From NCBI RefSeq assembly GCF_029168945.1, contig NC_083604.1:43085686-43149685 (forward strand): a DNA stretch of 64,000 nt, read 5' to 3'. A program made the translations under genes and the position numbers. Source of the stretch: Cannabis sativa (lineage: Eukaryota; Streptophyta; Magnoliopsida; Rosales; Cannabaceae). The notes under the pieces are model-generated. The model had not been told where the DNA came from, did not search any database, and was given only the letters and a program-made list of their open reading frames with translations. Below, one piece after another: positions 49,691 through 61,363 of this stretch. Each line of letters starts with the position of its first letter. Position 1 is the stretch's first letter.

Positions 49691-50230
49691 TTTACTAGGT
49701 ATATTATTTAGAGGCCATATAATTTAAAGAGAAAAAATCTCAGAATGAACTTAAAGGAAAGTTCACAAAAAGATAAAATGTATGTGAGCCCCATTTTATT
49801 CCTCTTTTTCCCCTACAGTTGCCCAGCTCCCAACGCACCTGGCCTCCTGCGCGCCTAGTCCCCCGCGCTCATGGACCCCGCATGCCCACCCCCCCTCCCC
49901 CCCCCCCACCCCGCGTACGGTTAGCTCCGCACATGCCTACACGCTCCCCTCTTCCTCGTGCTCCTCACCTAGACAAGAAGGCCCGCTTGGGCTAAACACT
50001 TAGATAAATTTTATAAGTGTTATCATCGCATCTTGAGCATGAGCCATAAAAAGGAGGAATGCGAAAGAGACAAACAATAAAATATATGTAAAATTAAGTA
50101 TGCATGCATCTGAAGAAGAAGTGGTTGTACGATAAGTGCAGGTGGTGGAGACATATTTTGTCTCACTCGGAGTACTAACTGATACTCGACTACCACCTCC
50201 CCCCCCCCCCCCAAACAAAAAATATTTGGG
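49691..50230. other. C-rich island and poly-C tracts
   Basis: No gene. A strikingly C-rich stretch (about 49805-49960) includes a nearly pure C run at 49887-49910, and a 14-C run follows at 50199-50212. Open frames here are low-complexity artefacts. Confidence 0.55.
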
Positions 50231-50682
50231 ACTGATAAGTCGATATTTTATCTTATAAATATAGACAATTTATATGTTAATATTCTTATATTGATTCTTT
50301 AAATTATTAATTAGTGTGATTATAATTTTTTAGGCTATTTTAATAACTAGTCATGTATTTAGAGTTATTTGGAGGGATGTTAGCACATTTTGGTAGAAAA
50401 TAGTGGAAGCTGACAAACTCGGTTTTATAAGATAGAACTTAACTATAAATTTAGACGACTTCAAAGGCCGAACTGGACTTAGAGCTCAACATGAAAGTTG
50501 TAGATCCTGTTCTCAGCTTTTCAGAACATCTTGAATCATCTAATTCTGAGTTGTATTGAACTTTTCGCCGCAACAATGATGTGATTTCTGTCAGTTTTCA
50601 AATTTTAATCCATTTTTAAACTGAGATATTTTTAGGGTTCGTTTTTAGTAACATTGGAACTACTTTTTTAAAAGAGAAACTC

Positions 50683-50739
<57 letters not shown>

Positions 50740-51421
50740 GACATCAATTGTTCTACATTATTGTTCTTTTTCTTCTCTTTAAAGTCTTACTATTTATTAT
50801 GATTTCTATTATAATGTCTAGTTTATAGTAGTTTCTTTTAGGTTAAGGGCTATTTCAAAATTTGAGACATGATTTTTTGAATGTTTTGATTAATATTAGT
50901 ATTTTATTCCTTCATATTGAATTATTTACATTCTTCTATGCTTAATTTTATGATTAATATTTTGATCTTCCTTAGACGACTGCTAAATTATATTTTATAT
51001 TATTCTACTATCATTCTTGGAAGTTCTATTCACCTAGCTAATAGTCTAGAATTATAGGTTTAAGTGATAAATTGCTTTAATGATATTGTGACGGGTATCA
51101 TTATTTGTGATGAAGAATAAAACATAAGTTAAATGAATTATATGTTAAATTAGTTTGTTGCTAAGATTAACTTGTCTCCATAAAATTTAATATTTTTCCT
51201 AAGTTAAATAGATTACATGCTTCGTGGGTCTATTGCTTAGTAAAATGATTTAATTATTGAGCACTTCGTTGTAATTAATTGTAACAAGGAGATTCGGATA
51301 AGTGATTATCTGCGGGGTTAATAGTTCAATTTTAGAATAAAAAATAATATTTATCATTGTTGTTCCTGATTGATTGTTAAGGGTGGAGATTAACCTATTT
51401 CTTAAATATTGTAGTGTTATA

Positions 51422-52134
51422 GGGCTAGTTTGGCACAGCTGTGCTGTGGGAAAAAGCAGTTGTAGCTGTGTTGTGAGAAAAAGAAGCTGTAGCAAAATTG
51501 AGGAAAAAAGCTGAGCTGAGTATTTGGTAAATTAAAGATTTTTAAAGTACTGCGAGTTGTTAAAATTGTATTATAATAATGATAATATTTTAATCTAGTT
51601 CATTATAACCACAAATATATATAATATGTTATATAAAATTTTTATTTTCTATATACTTTTAAATATTTTTTTCTATAGTATAAATTTATATACATTTGAT
51701 AAAAATAATTTTTAATATTTTTAAATTATATTTTTATCACTTGTAAAATAAAAAAAAAAAAATTATAGTTTATAAGAAACTTAGGCTGATATTGTTTGTT
51801 AATAATAAAAATATAAATATAAATATAAAATATTTTTAAAACACAATAAATAATTAGAAATTTAAATATTTTTCCTTCAAAAAATATTTTTATTTTTTGT
51901 AATATATAATAAGTAATTAAATAAAATTTTAGTAAAAAATAATTTATTATAGAGTCTTTTAATTAAAATAGTTTTTTTTAAAAGTTGGGTTATATCAGCT
52001 TTAGCTTAGCTGTAGCTTTTCCATAAATTCTTCAATAAGATGTATTTTAACTGCTTACCAAACACTTAATTTTTTGTCACAGCTTTATTAAAAAGTAGCT
52101 TTTAGCTTTTCTAAAAACCGTGCCAAATGAGCCC
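51422..52134. mobile_element. hAT-like non-autonomous element, 713 bp
   Basis: The left terminus GGGCTAGTTTGGCAC and the reverse complement of the right terminus, GGGCTCATTTGGCAC, differ at two of 15 positions. Subterminal parts are also inverted (AGCTGTAGC and GCTACAGCT words). It is AT-rich and non-coding inside. A related, truncated copy lies at 21531. No exact target duplication was found. Confidence 0.8.
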
Positions 52135-52156
52135 ATTGTTAATTTATATTATTTAA

Positions 52157-52530
52157 GGGTAAATACTATTTTGGACCCTCTGTTTTACAAAAGTTACCAA
52201 TTGGACCCTGTATTTTGTTAAATGACAAAATGGACCCTGTATTTTCTAAAATAGTACAAATAGGACCCTGAATTGATTTTTTTGTCAAAATAAAGTTTAA
52301 TTATAATCCGATCTAAAAGTGCTATGACAAAACTGTTTACATTTTTTGTATCTGTTCGTATTAAGCATTGTCTTCAAGTTGTTGTATTAAAAAAAAAAGT
52401 TATCAAAAATTAAGCTCAGGGTCCTATTTTTACTATTTTAGAAAATACAGGGTCCATTTTGTCATTTAACAAAACACAGGGTCCAATCTGTAACTTTTGC
52501 AAAACGCAGGGTCTAAAATAGTATTTACCC
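52157..52530. mobile_element. Foldback MITE, Mutator-like, 374 bp, 9-bp TSD
   Basis: Long inverted repeats start GGGTAAATACTATTTTGGAC and, from the right in reverse complement, GGGTAAATACTATTTTAGAC. They extend about 130 bp with GGACCCTGTATTTT repeats. An exact 9-bp duplication ATTATTTAA flanks it (52148-52156 and 52531-52539), the size made by Mutator-type transposases. Non-coding. Confidence 0.92.
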
Positions 52531-52598
52531 ATTATTTAATCTTCATAATTAAAATCTCCTTTTTAATTCTATTAATTAATTTTTGTTTAATGTATTGA

Positions 52599-52930
52599 CA
52601 CTACAATTTTTTTTTTACTTTTAGTCACAACTAAATTTGTGACTAAAAGTAAAAAGATTGTGACTAATTATAAAATATCATTCTTATATTGTGACTAAAA
52701 GATCCGTGGCTAAATGTATTAGTCAAAAAAATTACAATTTGTTGTGACTAAATGTGTTTTTAGTCACAATATTTATTGTGACTAAAACAAAATTAGTGAC
52801 AACTTGTAACTAAAAGAGATGTTTAGTAACAAGTAACATTTTTTTATGACTAAAAGTCACATTTAGTCACAAAAAATTTATATTGTAACTAAAAATTGTC
52901 ACTAAAATTAAGTAGTTATTTTTTGTATGA
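52599..52930. mobile_element. CACTA-like MITE
   Basis: It starts CACTACAATTTTTTTTTTAC, the CACTA signature. It then has many TTTAGTCACAA / TTGTGACTAAA inverted words across 300 bp. The right end is eroded (ATTTTTTGTATG in place of the expected TTGTAGTG), so the limit is approximate. Confidence 0.6.
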
Positions 52931-52990
52931 TAATAGTTTTTGTGGGATCGACCTGTATTTTTCATTAAATAATTAGTAATATTAAAAAAG

Positions 52991-55880
52991 AAAAATTAAT
53001 AAATTTGTTGTAGGAAACGACATGCATCAGGAACCACATATATTTTAGAGCTTCAATAAGTATAAATAGCTCATTTGGAAGATTGAAGAGAGATGGGAAA
53101 ATTACTTGTAAGAAAAACTTACAGTTTCAATAGAAGAGTATCATTTCATCATTTCTGAATTCTTTAGCTAAAATATTTTGGCTTTAAATTGTTTGTTTCT
53201 TTATTTTTAATTTTTTTAATTGTTTGATTGACGAATTCTTACCTTCAACATATTTGCATCCATAATATTTTTATCATTTTTTTAGAGTAAAAGTATCTTG
53301 TGATTTATATTTTATTATGGTTGTTGGAATTGTATGAAGACTTCTGTTAATTTTTAGTTGGTTCACTTTTATTTTGTTTTTTTGTTTTTGACATTGTTTG
53401 AATTTGAGATCTCTTTCTTTGTGAGTCATGAAGGGTAGGGCACAGTACTGTTAGATTATGTGTCTGTGTCCATTGGTTTTAATAATTTATAACTGAAGAA
53501 ATTAAGGATAGAGGATTTATATACATACATATATTAATTAAGTTTGTTAATATCCTTATTGTGATCACAATTAGTTAAACTGTTTCTGAGCTGCAACTAT
53601 TCTGAGTTGTATTGTTTACTGATATGCAATATTGAAGCTTACTCATTTATCAACAAAAAAAAAAAATCCTTATTATGAATGTAACATAGAGGGGCTGTTG
53701 CATGTGTGTATATAGTATATATACATACAAATATGGGAATTTTAAACCTAGCTAGAGAATGCATTATGTGTAATACAAAATTGCTGTGAAATTTTGGGCA
53801 TAATAATTTTGAAAGGCTGCCACTATCCCAAAGCAAAAAACATATTGTAAGTGGTAGGTTGAATAATGCTTCAAAATCTTGATTTTTCTAAATTCACTAG
53901 CGAGTTGCACAAATATACATTGTGCTACATTCCAAATTTAATTACTTGAAAGTCTCCTCAATGATTGAAACCCTACAATTAATGTTGAAAATCTAATTAA
54001 TTAGCAATTTTAATTACCCACTACACATGCATGTGGACCCATATATATATCTTCCTTCATGTACATATATATCATGCTTAACCTAGCTACTTACAAAGCT
54101 GGGACACCCCTTGTCTCTTTGCTCCAGATCTATCTATATGAAAACCTTCCTACAAATCATAATTTTGGATTGATGGAGGTCACACATAATTAATGGTTTC
54201 TCACTTCTATAGTTCTTGCCTACCTTATAATACTCAACTTTGTCAGTACCAGTGATTTGTATATATAAATATATATGTATTATATATGTACAATGTATAT
54301 ATTATATGTATTTAGAATTACAGAGATTCCTAAAGGGCTAAGCTAGCCTTTCGAAGATTTCTATTTTTGGCCTTGGATTATTGCAAGAAAACGGCATTCA
54401 TTACTTATACATATACAATAATATATATGTTGATTTATTTAATTAAGGGATCGATTGAGTATATTGCTTTAGTCAAAAGAAAGTCTATGCATGATTATGA
54501 ATACAATTTCAAACTAGAGCTTGTTATAAATATGTATATAGGTCATGTTTAGAGACGTACGTAGTATTGGATTTAATCCTCTTAATTAATATGATAACTA
54601 GTTATAATTAATTCTATTGAAAATTATTTGGCATAATTATATATCCAATATATCCAATTCAATGTTTTCAAGTTTTAATGGTGACATCATAAGAAAAAAG
54701 AGAAATATACAAAACTTTGCATCCAACTTAATTGGTCCTAATTAATTTAGTATATTTGGGAATATCATCATCAACTCATTCATTTCATTCAAGCTTGTGT
54801 GTTTTCTCTAATATATTTTTCAATTCAATAATGCGATCAAGTATATTTAGATGAGGATATCTTTATATATTTAAAAATAAAAGAATATTCAAATTTAACG
54901 ATGTTAATAGGTTTCATCTTCCGTTAACAAATAAACCCAATAATTAAACCCAAAAAATTAAACAATCTTTTAAATATTAATAATCTCTTTTTAAATTAAA
55001 AAAAATTATCTTAGCCACATATCTCTCTAACAAACCTATCTTGGAGAATATCACTAAACGTAGATATTTTCTCCTACTTTTCTCCTTAAAAAAATATATT
55101 AATAATTTTTTTATTTATTTTTTAAAAAAGAAAAATCTTTATATATTCATAGTTGTTATATATTAATCCGTTAACTTAAAAAAAAACAAAACCTATTTCC
55201 TTAACCCTAACTAATTTACTAAAACTATGGGATCATGTGAAAAATTAGAGTTTAATTAGTCAAATATTCCAAAGCTTCTCCTTCGCAACAATTTTGAGAA
55301 AGATTAATTAGTCTTGCCAAACTTTGAGATTGATGGAGTTTAATCAAAGAAACATTATATACCAGGTTTGTCTTATTTGATATATAGTAGCAGAATATTA
55401 ATTATTATGTTTATAATTAATTATGACATATACAAGTTGATAGTTATTAAATAAGTTGAAATGCATTTTTTTTTTATTTATGAGATTAGTAATTTTTTTA
55501 TTGTGCCATAGTATTGTTATGATTTTTTTCGGCTTTCAAAATCGATTAATAATATGAGACTCTCTAAATGGTAAAGTGACAATTTTCAATATTCTTTTCT
55601 TTCAATGAATTAAAGAATGAATATTCCCAAACCACTTTATCATTTATCTTAATAATTTTATTTTGAAAATTCATGTAACTATCTTGAACCAGTGATATAA
55701 AAATAGTTACTTTCACTTTTTTTTATTTTAAATTTTATTGAATTGTCCATTATTTGAATTTTGATAATAATTTTTTTCTTTGTTTTTGTTATTTTTTTTT
55801 TTTTACAAAATTACTGCATATTGAAAAAATTGTCATCTTTGCCTCCTCTAACATTAAACAAAAGTATTTAACTAATATAT
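52991..55880. other. AT-rich intergenic sequence, no gene recognised
   Basis: No open frame with recognisable similarity. AT-rich, with TATA-like runs (54258-54310). The part before 55890 should include the body of the Helitron ending at 55920. Confidence 0.5.
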
Positions 55881-55889
55881 AACTAAATA

Positions 55890-55920
55890 TACGTGCATAT
55901 TGCACGTAACTTCAAACTAG
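55890..55920 (+). mobile_element. Helitron 3' end, copy 2
   Basis: A perfect 8-bp hairpin, TACGTGCA - TAT - TGCACGTA (55890-55908), is followed 8 bases later by CTAG (55917-55920) and then T. This is the canonical Helitron 3' terminus. The element extends to the left; its TC 5' end was not located. Confidence 0.72.
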
Positions 55921-55921
55921 T

Positions 55922-57078
55922 ATATATAATGAACTCTTTTGAGGATATGTAATATGAAAATTTGGTTAATTTATATATAAGTAATTATTTTGTGAATATA
56001 TATCATCTTTCGAAGAGCAAAAATATGTCAATATAGTAATGCCAAAAAGCCAAAAGGTGATTGATATAACTATTTGACAATCATGGAGATTCATAGAAAT
56101 ATATATTATTTTACATTACACTTTCTATTTGAACATATATAAAGAAAATCAACATATTGGAAAGGACTTGAAGCTACACTTAATTAGGTCCTTTTTTATA
56201 TTGTGCATTAATTAATTCTAAATAATTTTATTATATGTATAATATATAATTATGTCTCCATCTTAACTAAACTCTCTGTCTGATAGGCAAAAGATAAACC
56301 CTGTTTACTAAGAGTTCATATATAATATAGAGACAACACATGGCCCATAAATAGACCTATACATACATTCATCCTTTGATGATTTTCCTGTCTAAATTTT
56401 CTGAGATCTAATATTAATTGCTTCTTATCTGAAAGTGATGGCTGGTTGCCCCCACCATTGTTGGGGTTTCTCCCTCCATATATTAATGGTTGGTTTTTTG
56501 TATATTTTGTTTTTCTTTTTTCTTGATATGATCATAATCAAGTGATTATTAATTAATTAATTAATGACATATATATATTTATTAATAAAACTACATTTTT
56601 CGGTAGATGCATGAACTTTTATGAACCCCACTTAGTATTTGGAAGGGAAGGATATGTTGAGCGCAATGCAGACAGGGCCATATGGCTAATGTAGGTAGTT
56701 GTTGTTTGAATAGGGCTAAAGGGTACTGACGCATATATTATGTGAAGGGTTTGACATAAATGACACTTTTGGCTCCGAAATTCATATCATGTTTTTCCTC
56801 TCTCAACACATTTTGTCAGCTCACCCAGTTAATTAATTGCTTGGTCTATTTTTTTTTGTTTTCTTTCTTTCTCATCATCTGTCCAAAAGTTAGTTCTAAT
56901 AATATGTATACATATACATTAATTAACGCGTTTTTAAATAAACAATTATTAATATTAATTGATGCATCAAGCATGTGACACGCACAATACTTTGTATATA
57001 TAATATATGAGAAATGTTAAAGGGTACTAATGGATTGTCTAACATCTATTCTATATAAAGTGTGCCTATATAACAGAA
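55922..57078. other. AT-rich intergenic sequence
   Basis: Nothing beyond AT-rich sequence is recognised. Short open frames around 56760 lack any family resemblance. Confidence 0.5.
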
Positions 57079-57181
57079 TTCTTGGTTTATGAGAAATTTA
57101 TGGGTGACTTTTTATTTATATTAAAAATAAAATAATTTATTATTAAAAATAAAATGGTTTATGAGAAATTCATGGGTCACT
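57079..57181 (+). repeat. Dispersed repeat (inverted partner at 19690-19792)
   Basis: GTTTATGAGAAATTTATGGG and GTTTATGAGAAATTCATGGG stand about 75 bp apart. This is the reverse complement of the block at 19690. Confidence 0.8.
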
Positions 57182-58019
57182 TTTTATTTATATATAATAA
57201 AATAAATAAAATAAATCATATTAAATCCAAAAAAACATACGATTGGGTTTTTGCTGTTGTACAGGAGCAAAGTTTTTTAAAGTTACGTAATAATCTACAT
57301 GTATGCTGCAAACACAATATACAAAAAATAAAGAAGAATATAGAAGAAAGAAGAGACCATTATTCACATCTCGAAAGGCAGTAGAGATAATAAGAGAAGC
57401 TTTTTATTTTTTTTTCTTTTTTTTTATCAATTTTTTTTTTCTTTTTGAATAAAGATAAATATGAAATTTTAATCGTATAGAGTTTTATTTTAATAAAATA
57501 TAGTATTTTAAAATAATTTAAATTCAAATAATTTAATAGTATTTTGTTATTAAATACTATCACTTTTTATTAAACATGGTTTTCATTTTTTGTCGACACT
57601 CCTATATTCAATTTATCAACGAAAAAAATAGACAATCCACATATATGCGGACCCAGCTAGAATAAAAAGTGCAAAATACAAAAATTACACTATTGTCTCT
57701 ATCGAAGCACATGAAGATTGAAATCCACCAATGACTATCATTAGTTTTCTTTCTAACAATTTTTAGACAAATGCTATCTTCAATTATCAACAATTTAGAG
57801 ATTGATTTTTAATTTTCTTTTTATCTTACACCCATTTAAGTAATGTTTCTTTAAGTATTGGAACATCACCTTTTAATTTATTTTTGGATTAATTTAAGAA
57901 CATATTTAAATCATCAAGGTTTCTTAAACACTAATATATTACATCGGTATTCACTTTTAATTGACAACATTATAAACTATAATATTTAAATACACATAAT
58001 AATAATCTCACCTAATAAC
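57182..58019. other. AT-rich intergenic sequence
   Basis: T-rich and A-rich runs. No gene is recognised. It may be interior of the Helitron ending at 58123. Confidence 0.4.
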
Positions 58020-58123
58020 TAATAATATTTTTTCTTTAATTTTTAATTGTATCACTTTCAAATAACATAGAAAAAAACTAACATAAAATTTAGTATACGT
58101 GCCTCGCACGTAATTTTTGCTAG
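58020..58123 (+). mobile_element. Helitron 3' end, copy 3
   Basis: The hairpin TACGTGC - CTC - GCACGTA (58096-58112) is followed 7 bases later by CTAG (58120-58123) and T. About 90 bp upstream matches, inverted, the copy at 18289-18395 (AATTTTTAATTGTATCAC). Confidence 0.72.
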
Positions 58124-59010
58124 TCTTTATAAGTGTGAGTATTGATATTGGTTCAATTAATTATTAAGTCTCATATAGTTTAAAATAATAATTTTTAAAG
58201 AATATTGCTAACTAATCACAAAATAACATATCTAGAAAAGGAAACCACTGGTGCCCATTAACAATACTAATAATATATATAACGACAATCCCGGGAAACT
58301 TTCCTTCTCTATTGAAGTTCCAATAATATTAGCAATTAAAGATTTGATATGTGAGAAAAATTATTGGGTAATATTGTCTTTAATTCATTAGTGTTTAGTA
58401 TATTTAAGTACATGACTAAGTTGTAACTTTATTTTTTTTAATTTGACATCATATATAATGTGATTACATAAGACCTTTAGAAATTTTCATAAGATAATGG
58501 ATAATTAGGATTCAAATAAATGCTTACAATTTCCTGATTTTTATATCATAATAGTATAAAATTTACTGAAAAGTCTCCCGTAGATATAATTATATTATAA
58601 ATATATGTGAACAATATTGTTCATATTTAAAATATTAAAAAACACTATAGGACATATATTGATTAATTGGAGAACTTTCTAATTAAGTAAAGACAATATT
58701 CACTAGTAATCACATTAAGCATGCAGAAGAATAGATGAAAGGAAGTGACTATATTATAATAATATATATATATAAATTATCAAATAAATAAAGAAGAAAT
58801 GTGTTTTGATCATCTAGTGGTTGAATGGAGTTCGTTGGAGATCATGTCGAAGCACATTGCCATCATTTTCAAGCTAGACAAGAGCAAAACATTGATGTTG
58901 AATGTGTTAGATCATTGCTCACGTAAAATTACTACATGGGCTCTGTCTATTGCACCACATGTCTAACTATATCTTCTTCTCACTCTACCAAAACATACTA
59001 ATCCATCTAC
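58124..59010. other. Upstream region of the RGF/GOLVEN gene
   Basis: No gene is seen. The last few hundred bases are less AT-rich and probably hold the promoter of the peptide gene. Confidence 0.4.
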
Positions 59011-59018
59011 TATAAATA
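59011..59018 (+). promoter_or_regulatory. TATA box of the RGF/GOLVEN gene
   Basis: TATAAATA lies 138 bp before the start codon, placing transcription start near 59040 with a leader of about 110 bases. Confidence 0.6.
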
Positions 59019-59148
59019 CAAGATGTTATTCTCACAACTAGATAACCAAATTAACCAGCTATAGAGAAAAACAAACTACGGTTCTTATATCATAAGCTTA
59101 TTATATTAATTGTCTACACTTAACCAACCATATATTATATAAAGAAAT

Positions 59149-59563
59149 ATGGCTCTTCTTGCTCTCTGCCACAACCGCCTTCTAGTTACTCTCATTTTGA
59201 TTTGCTTATTTTCAGCCACAGTTAGAGGTAAGCAAATTTTATATATAGCTTTCAATGTCACTCTAATTATGTATATAAAAATTTATACCTTAAATAAATT
59301 TGGATAGTGTGTATTTATTGCATCTTATTAATATATTTATAAAAATTTGATTTGCAGGTAGGAGTTTGAGAGTAGTAGTAGTGGTTAATAATAAGGAAGT
59401 TGAGCAGAATAATTTGAACAAGGGTGGTACAAGTCATGAAGAGCAAAATAATGTTGTAGCTGTTAAGGAAGAGAAGGATCATGGTAAGGTGACAGAAAGT
59501 GCTAATGATTTGTTGACCATGGATTACACTCCAGCTCAAAAGAAGCCTCCCATTCATAACTAA
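59149..59563 (+). CDS. RGF/GOLVEN/CLEL-type secreted peptide precursor
   Basis: These peptides are sulfated on Tyr, secreted, and act through RGI receptor kinases and PLETHORA factors in root meristem upkeep, gravitropism and lateral-root control. Exon 1 is 59149-59227 and exon 2 is 59358-59563, joined across a 130-bp GT..AG intron within a Gly codon. The product has 94 residues. It begins with a hydrophobic signal peptide (residues 1 to about 27, core LLVTLILICLFSATV). A variable, charged middle (about 28-80) follows. The last 13 residues are DYTPAQKKPPIHN, matching the RGF/GOLVEN hallmark: Asp-Tyr at the start, PP before the end, His-Asn last. An RGF-family paralogue number cannot be assigned. 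No damage is seen. Confidence 0.92.
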
Positions 59564-60860
59564 ATCTATTTATATACTATGTAGCAAGTTATATATTGAG
59601 AAACTAGTTGATATTGATGAATATCTTATTAGTTAGTCTTATTACATAATATAAATATAAACAAGTGTAATGATTAAGGAAGGTGGGTGGGTGATTATCA
59701 TCTGATCAACGTTTGGGATATGATGATGATGATGATGAGTTAATATAATTAGTGATGCAAACACTTTCTTTGATCAAATTTTAATTTTGTTAATTAATAT
59801 TGTTTTTTTTCATCTAAAATTGTTAATTAATATTGTTATTACCGCATTTTAATATTATCAATTTATTATTTAATTAATCAATTAATTAAATGTGAAATAA
59901 TAAATATGGTACTGAAACAGTTATTCTATAACTATAGAACGCGACTCTGTAACTGCATATTAATTAACCATAAAAGAATGAAAGTACAGAAAAATAAAAA
60001 TACACAAGATTTTTATATGTGGTATCAACAATGCTTGCAGATTGTTACTAGTTCACGGGGCCATGCCCAGAGATAAGATTCATTAAATAGATCTCAAAAA
60101 TACAAAGTAGCTGACTTATGCATAAATAGACTCTCTTATTATATGCTGAAATCTTGATGTATTCCATCTTCTCAAATGAATCTTGTTAAAACTTCAAGTG
60201 TTCAAACTCGCTTCGATCTGCTTGAAGAGTGCTTGCTTCCTCCCAAGGTAAGACTTAAAAAGCTATCTCTCGAAATCTTGTAGAACCTTCTCCCGAAGGT
60301 AACACTGTTGTTCTTCTTCATTTATAGACTTAATTACAGACTCAAGACAATAACAAAGACATAAATAATGAGTTAGAGTCGAAACTCACTCTCTTCTATA
60401 AAACAAAGACACTCTTTTCTCACGAAATAATAATGAAATTTAAAGAGATGAAAGAGATAGAAAACCTGGTAGCCAATATGAGTATTAATAGATGATATAC
60501 TCATATTGGGCAGCTTATACACAGACTCGACACGTCCACAACCCATAGGAAACTTTCCTAAAAAAGATCTTCAATCAACCTAGAAATTTTTACTTTTGTA
60601 CCTACAAAATTGTGAGTTGTAAGTGTGACTTTCTTTTTATAAATGTGATCCCAAAATTTGTACGAATGATGTGGCTCTTTCCTGGGTGACACGTGGAATG
60701 TTTTTGAGACTTAGACGGGGGATACCATCCTCGGAATGTCTCCCAAAGGAAATGACCTATTAAATAACTGTAGTTTGATGACTAAAGTAAATGTGTCGTG
60801 CATGATGAACTGTTTCGCCTGACCAACATCAACAATTTAGGCATTGTGTGTTCCGTCTAG
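59564..60860. other. 3' flank of the peptide gene and unassigned repeat
   Basis: It includes the 3' UTR of the peptide gene and a short GAT run (59721-59736). From about 59960 the sequence looks repetitive (ATGTGGTATCAACAATGC, then a GGGGCCATGCCC palindrome), possibly an LTR of unknown type. No gene. Confidence 0.4.
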
Positions 60861-61320
60861 GGTAAACGCGAAGATCAGATCAGCAAAATTACTCTCCTCT
60901 TTTGAATATAAATAAAATGCCTATTTTCATGAGATTTCCATGTGTAGTTGATGTAAATTAGGAAAGTAGTAAGTTTTCTGATTTATGCTTTATTAATTTT
61001 GGGAAACCTAATTAATGTAATAATTCTCTTTGAGTAGTGGAGTCATTTCACTATTCAGAGATCTGAAATCAGACTTTTAGAAGAGCACTTACGTTGCTAA
61101 ATTCTCTATAAATACTTTTAAGAGAGATCAAGTTTTCCTTGCTTCTCATCCCACAAGTCTATACAAGTGTAATGGGAGTAGGTTATTACCATTATCAAGG
61201 GGCCGAACCTATGTAATATTTTTGTGTTCTTATTTTGCTCTATATTATTCGTGTTCTATTTGAATTTAATTATCCTCAATCACTTTAAAGACCTAGTGTC
61301 GTTGGCCAAAAGAGAAATCA
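60861..61320 (+). repeat. Right part of a Tat-lineage 5' LTR
   Basis: TATAAATA lies near 61111. GGAGTAGGTTATTACC and GGGGCCGAACC follow, phrases usual in the transcribed part of plant Tat-type LTRs. The LTR appears to end CA at 61319-61320. The left limit was not found. Confidence 0.55.
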
Positions 61321-61325
61321 ATATT

Positions 61326-61350
61326 TTGGTACTTTCATTGAGAGCTAAAC
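61326..61350 (+). promoter_or_regulatory. Primer-site region of Tat element 2
   Basis: TTGGTACTTTCATTGAGAGC, a few bases after the LTR end, is nearly the same as the minus-strand sequence near 46326 in the other Tat copy. Position suggests the primer binding site. The priming tRNA is not identified. Confidence 0.5.
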
Positions 61351-61363
61351 TCAAGACCTGAAA

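Larger units (their letters stand above)
50231..52990 (+). repeat. Old LTR-like sequence hosting three MITEs
   Basis: It starts TGATAAGTCGATATTTTATC and near 52945 contains GTGGGATCGACCTGTATTT, a phrase common near the 3' ends of plant gypsy LTRs. A TA run followed by a GA run lies at 50682-50735. No partner LTR or coding part is seen, so it is perhaps a solo LTR or fragment. With the MITEs removed it would be about 1.3 kb. Confidence 0.4.

Noticed and set aside
50000..50218. Gly-rich minus-strand frame beginning MFGGGGGGGSR
   Set aside because: The Gly run is the complement of a poly-C tract, and the rest has no recognisable domain.
52990..53160. TATA-like box and very short frame starting MGKLLVRKTYSF
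   Set aside because: The 21-codon frame has no similarity or signal features, and the context is AT-rich repeat DNA.
56439..56530. Small frame starting MAGCPHHCWGFSLH
   Set aside because: Very short and ends in a T-run translation. There is no cysteine spacing of a known peptide family.
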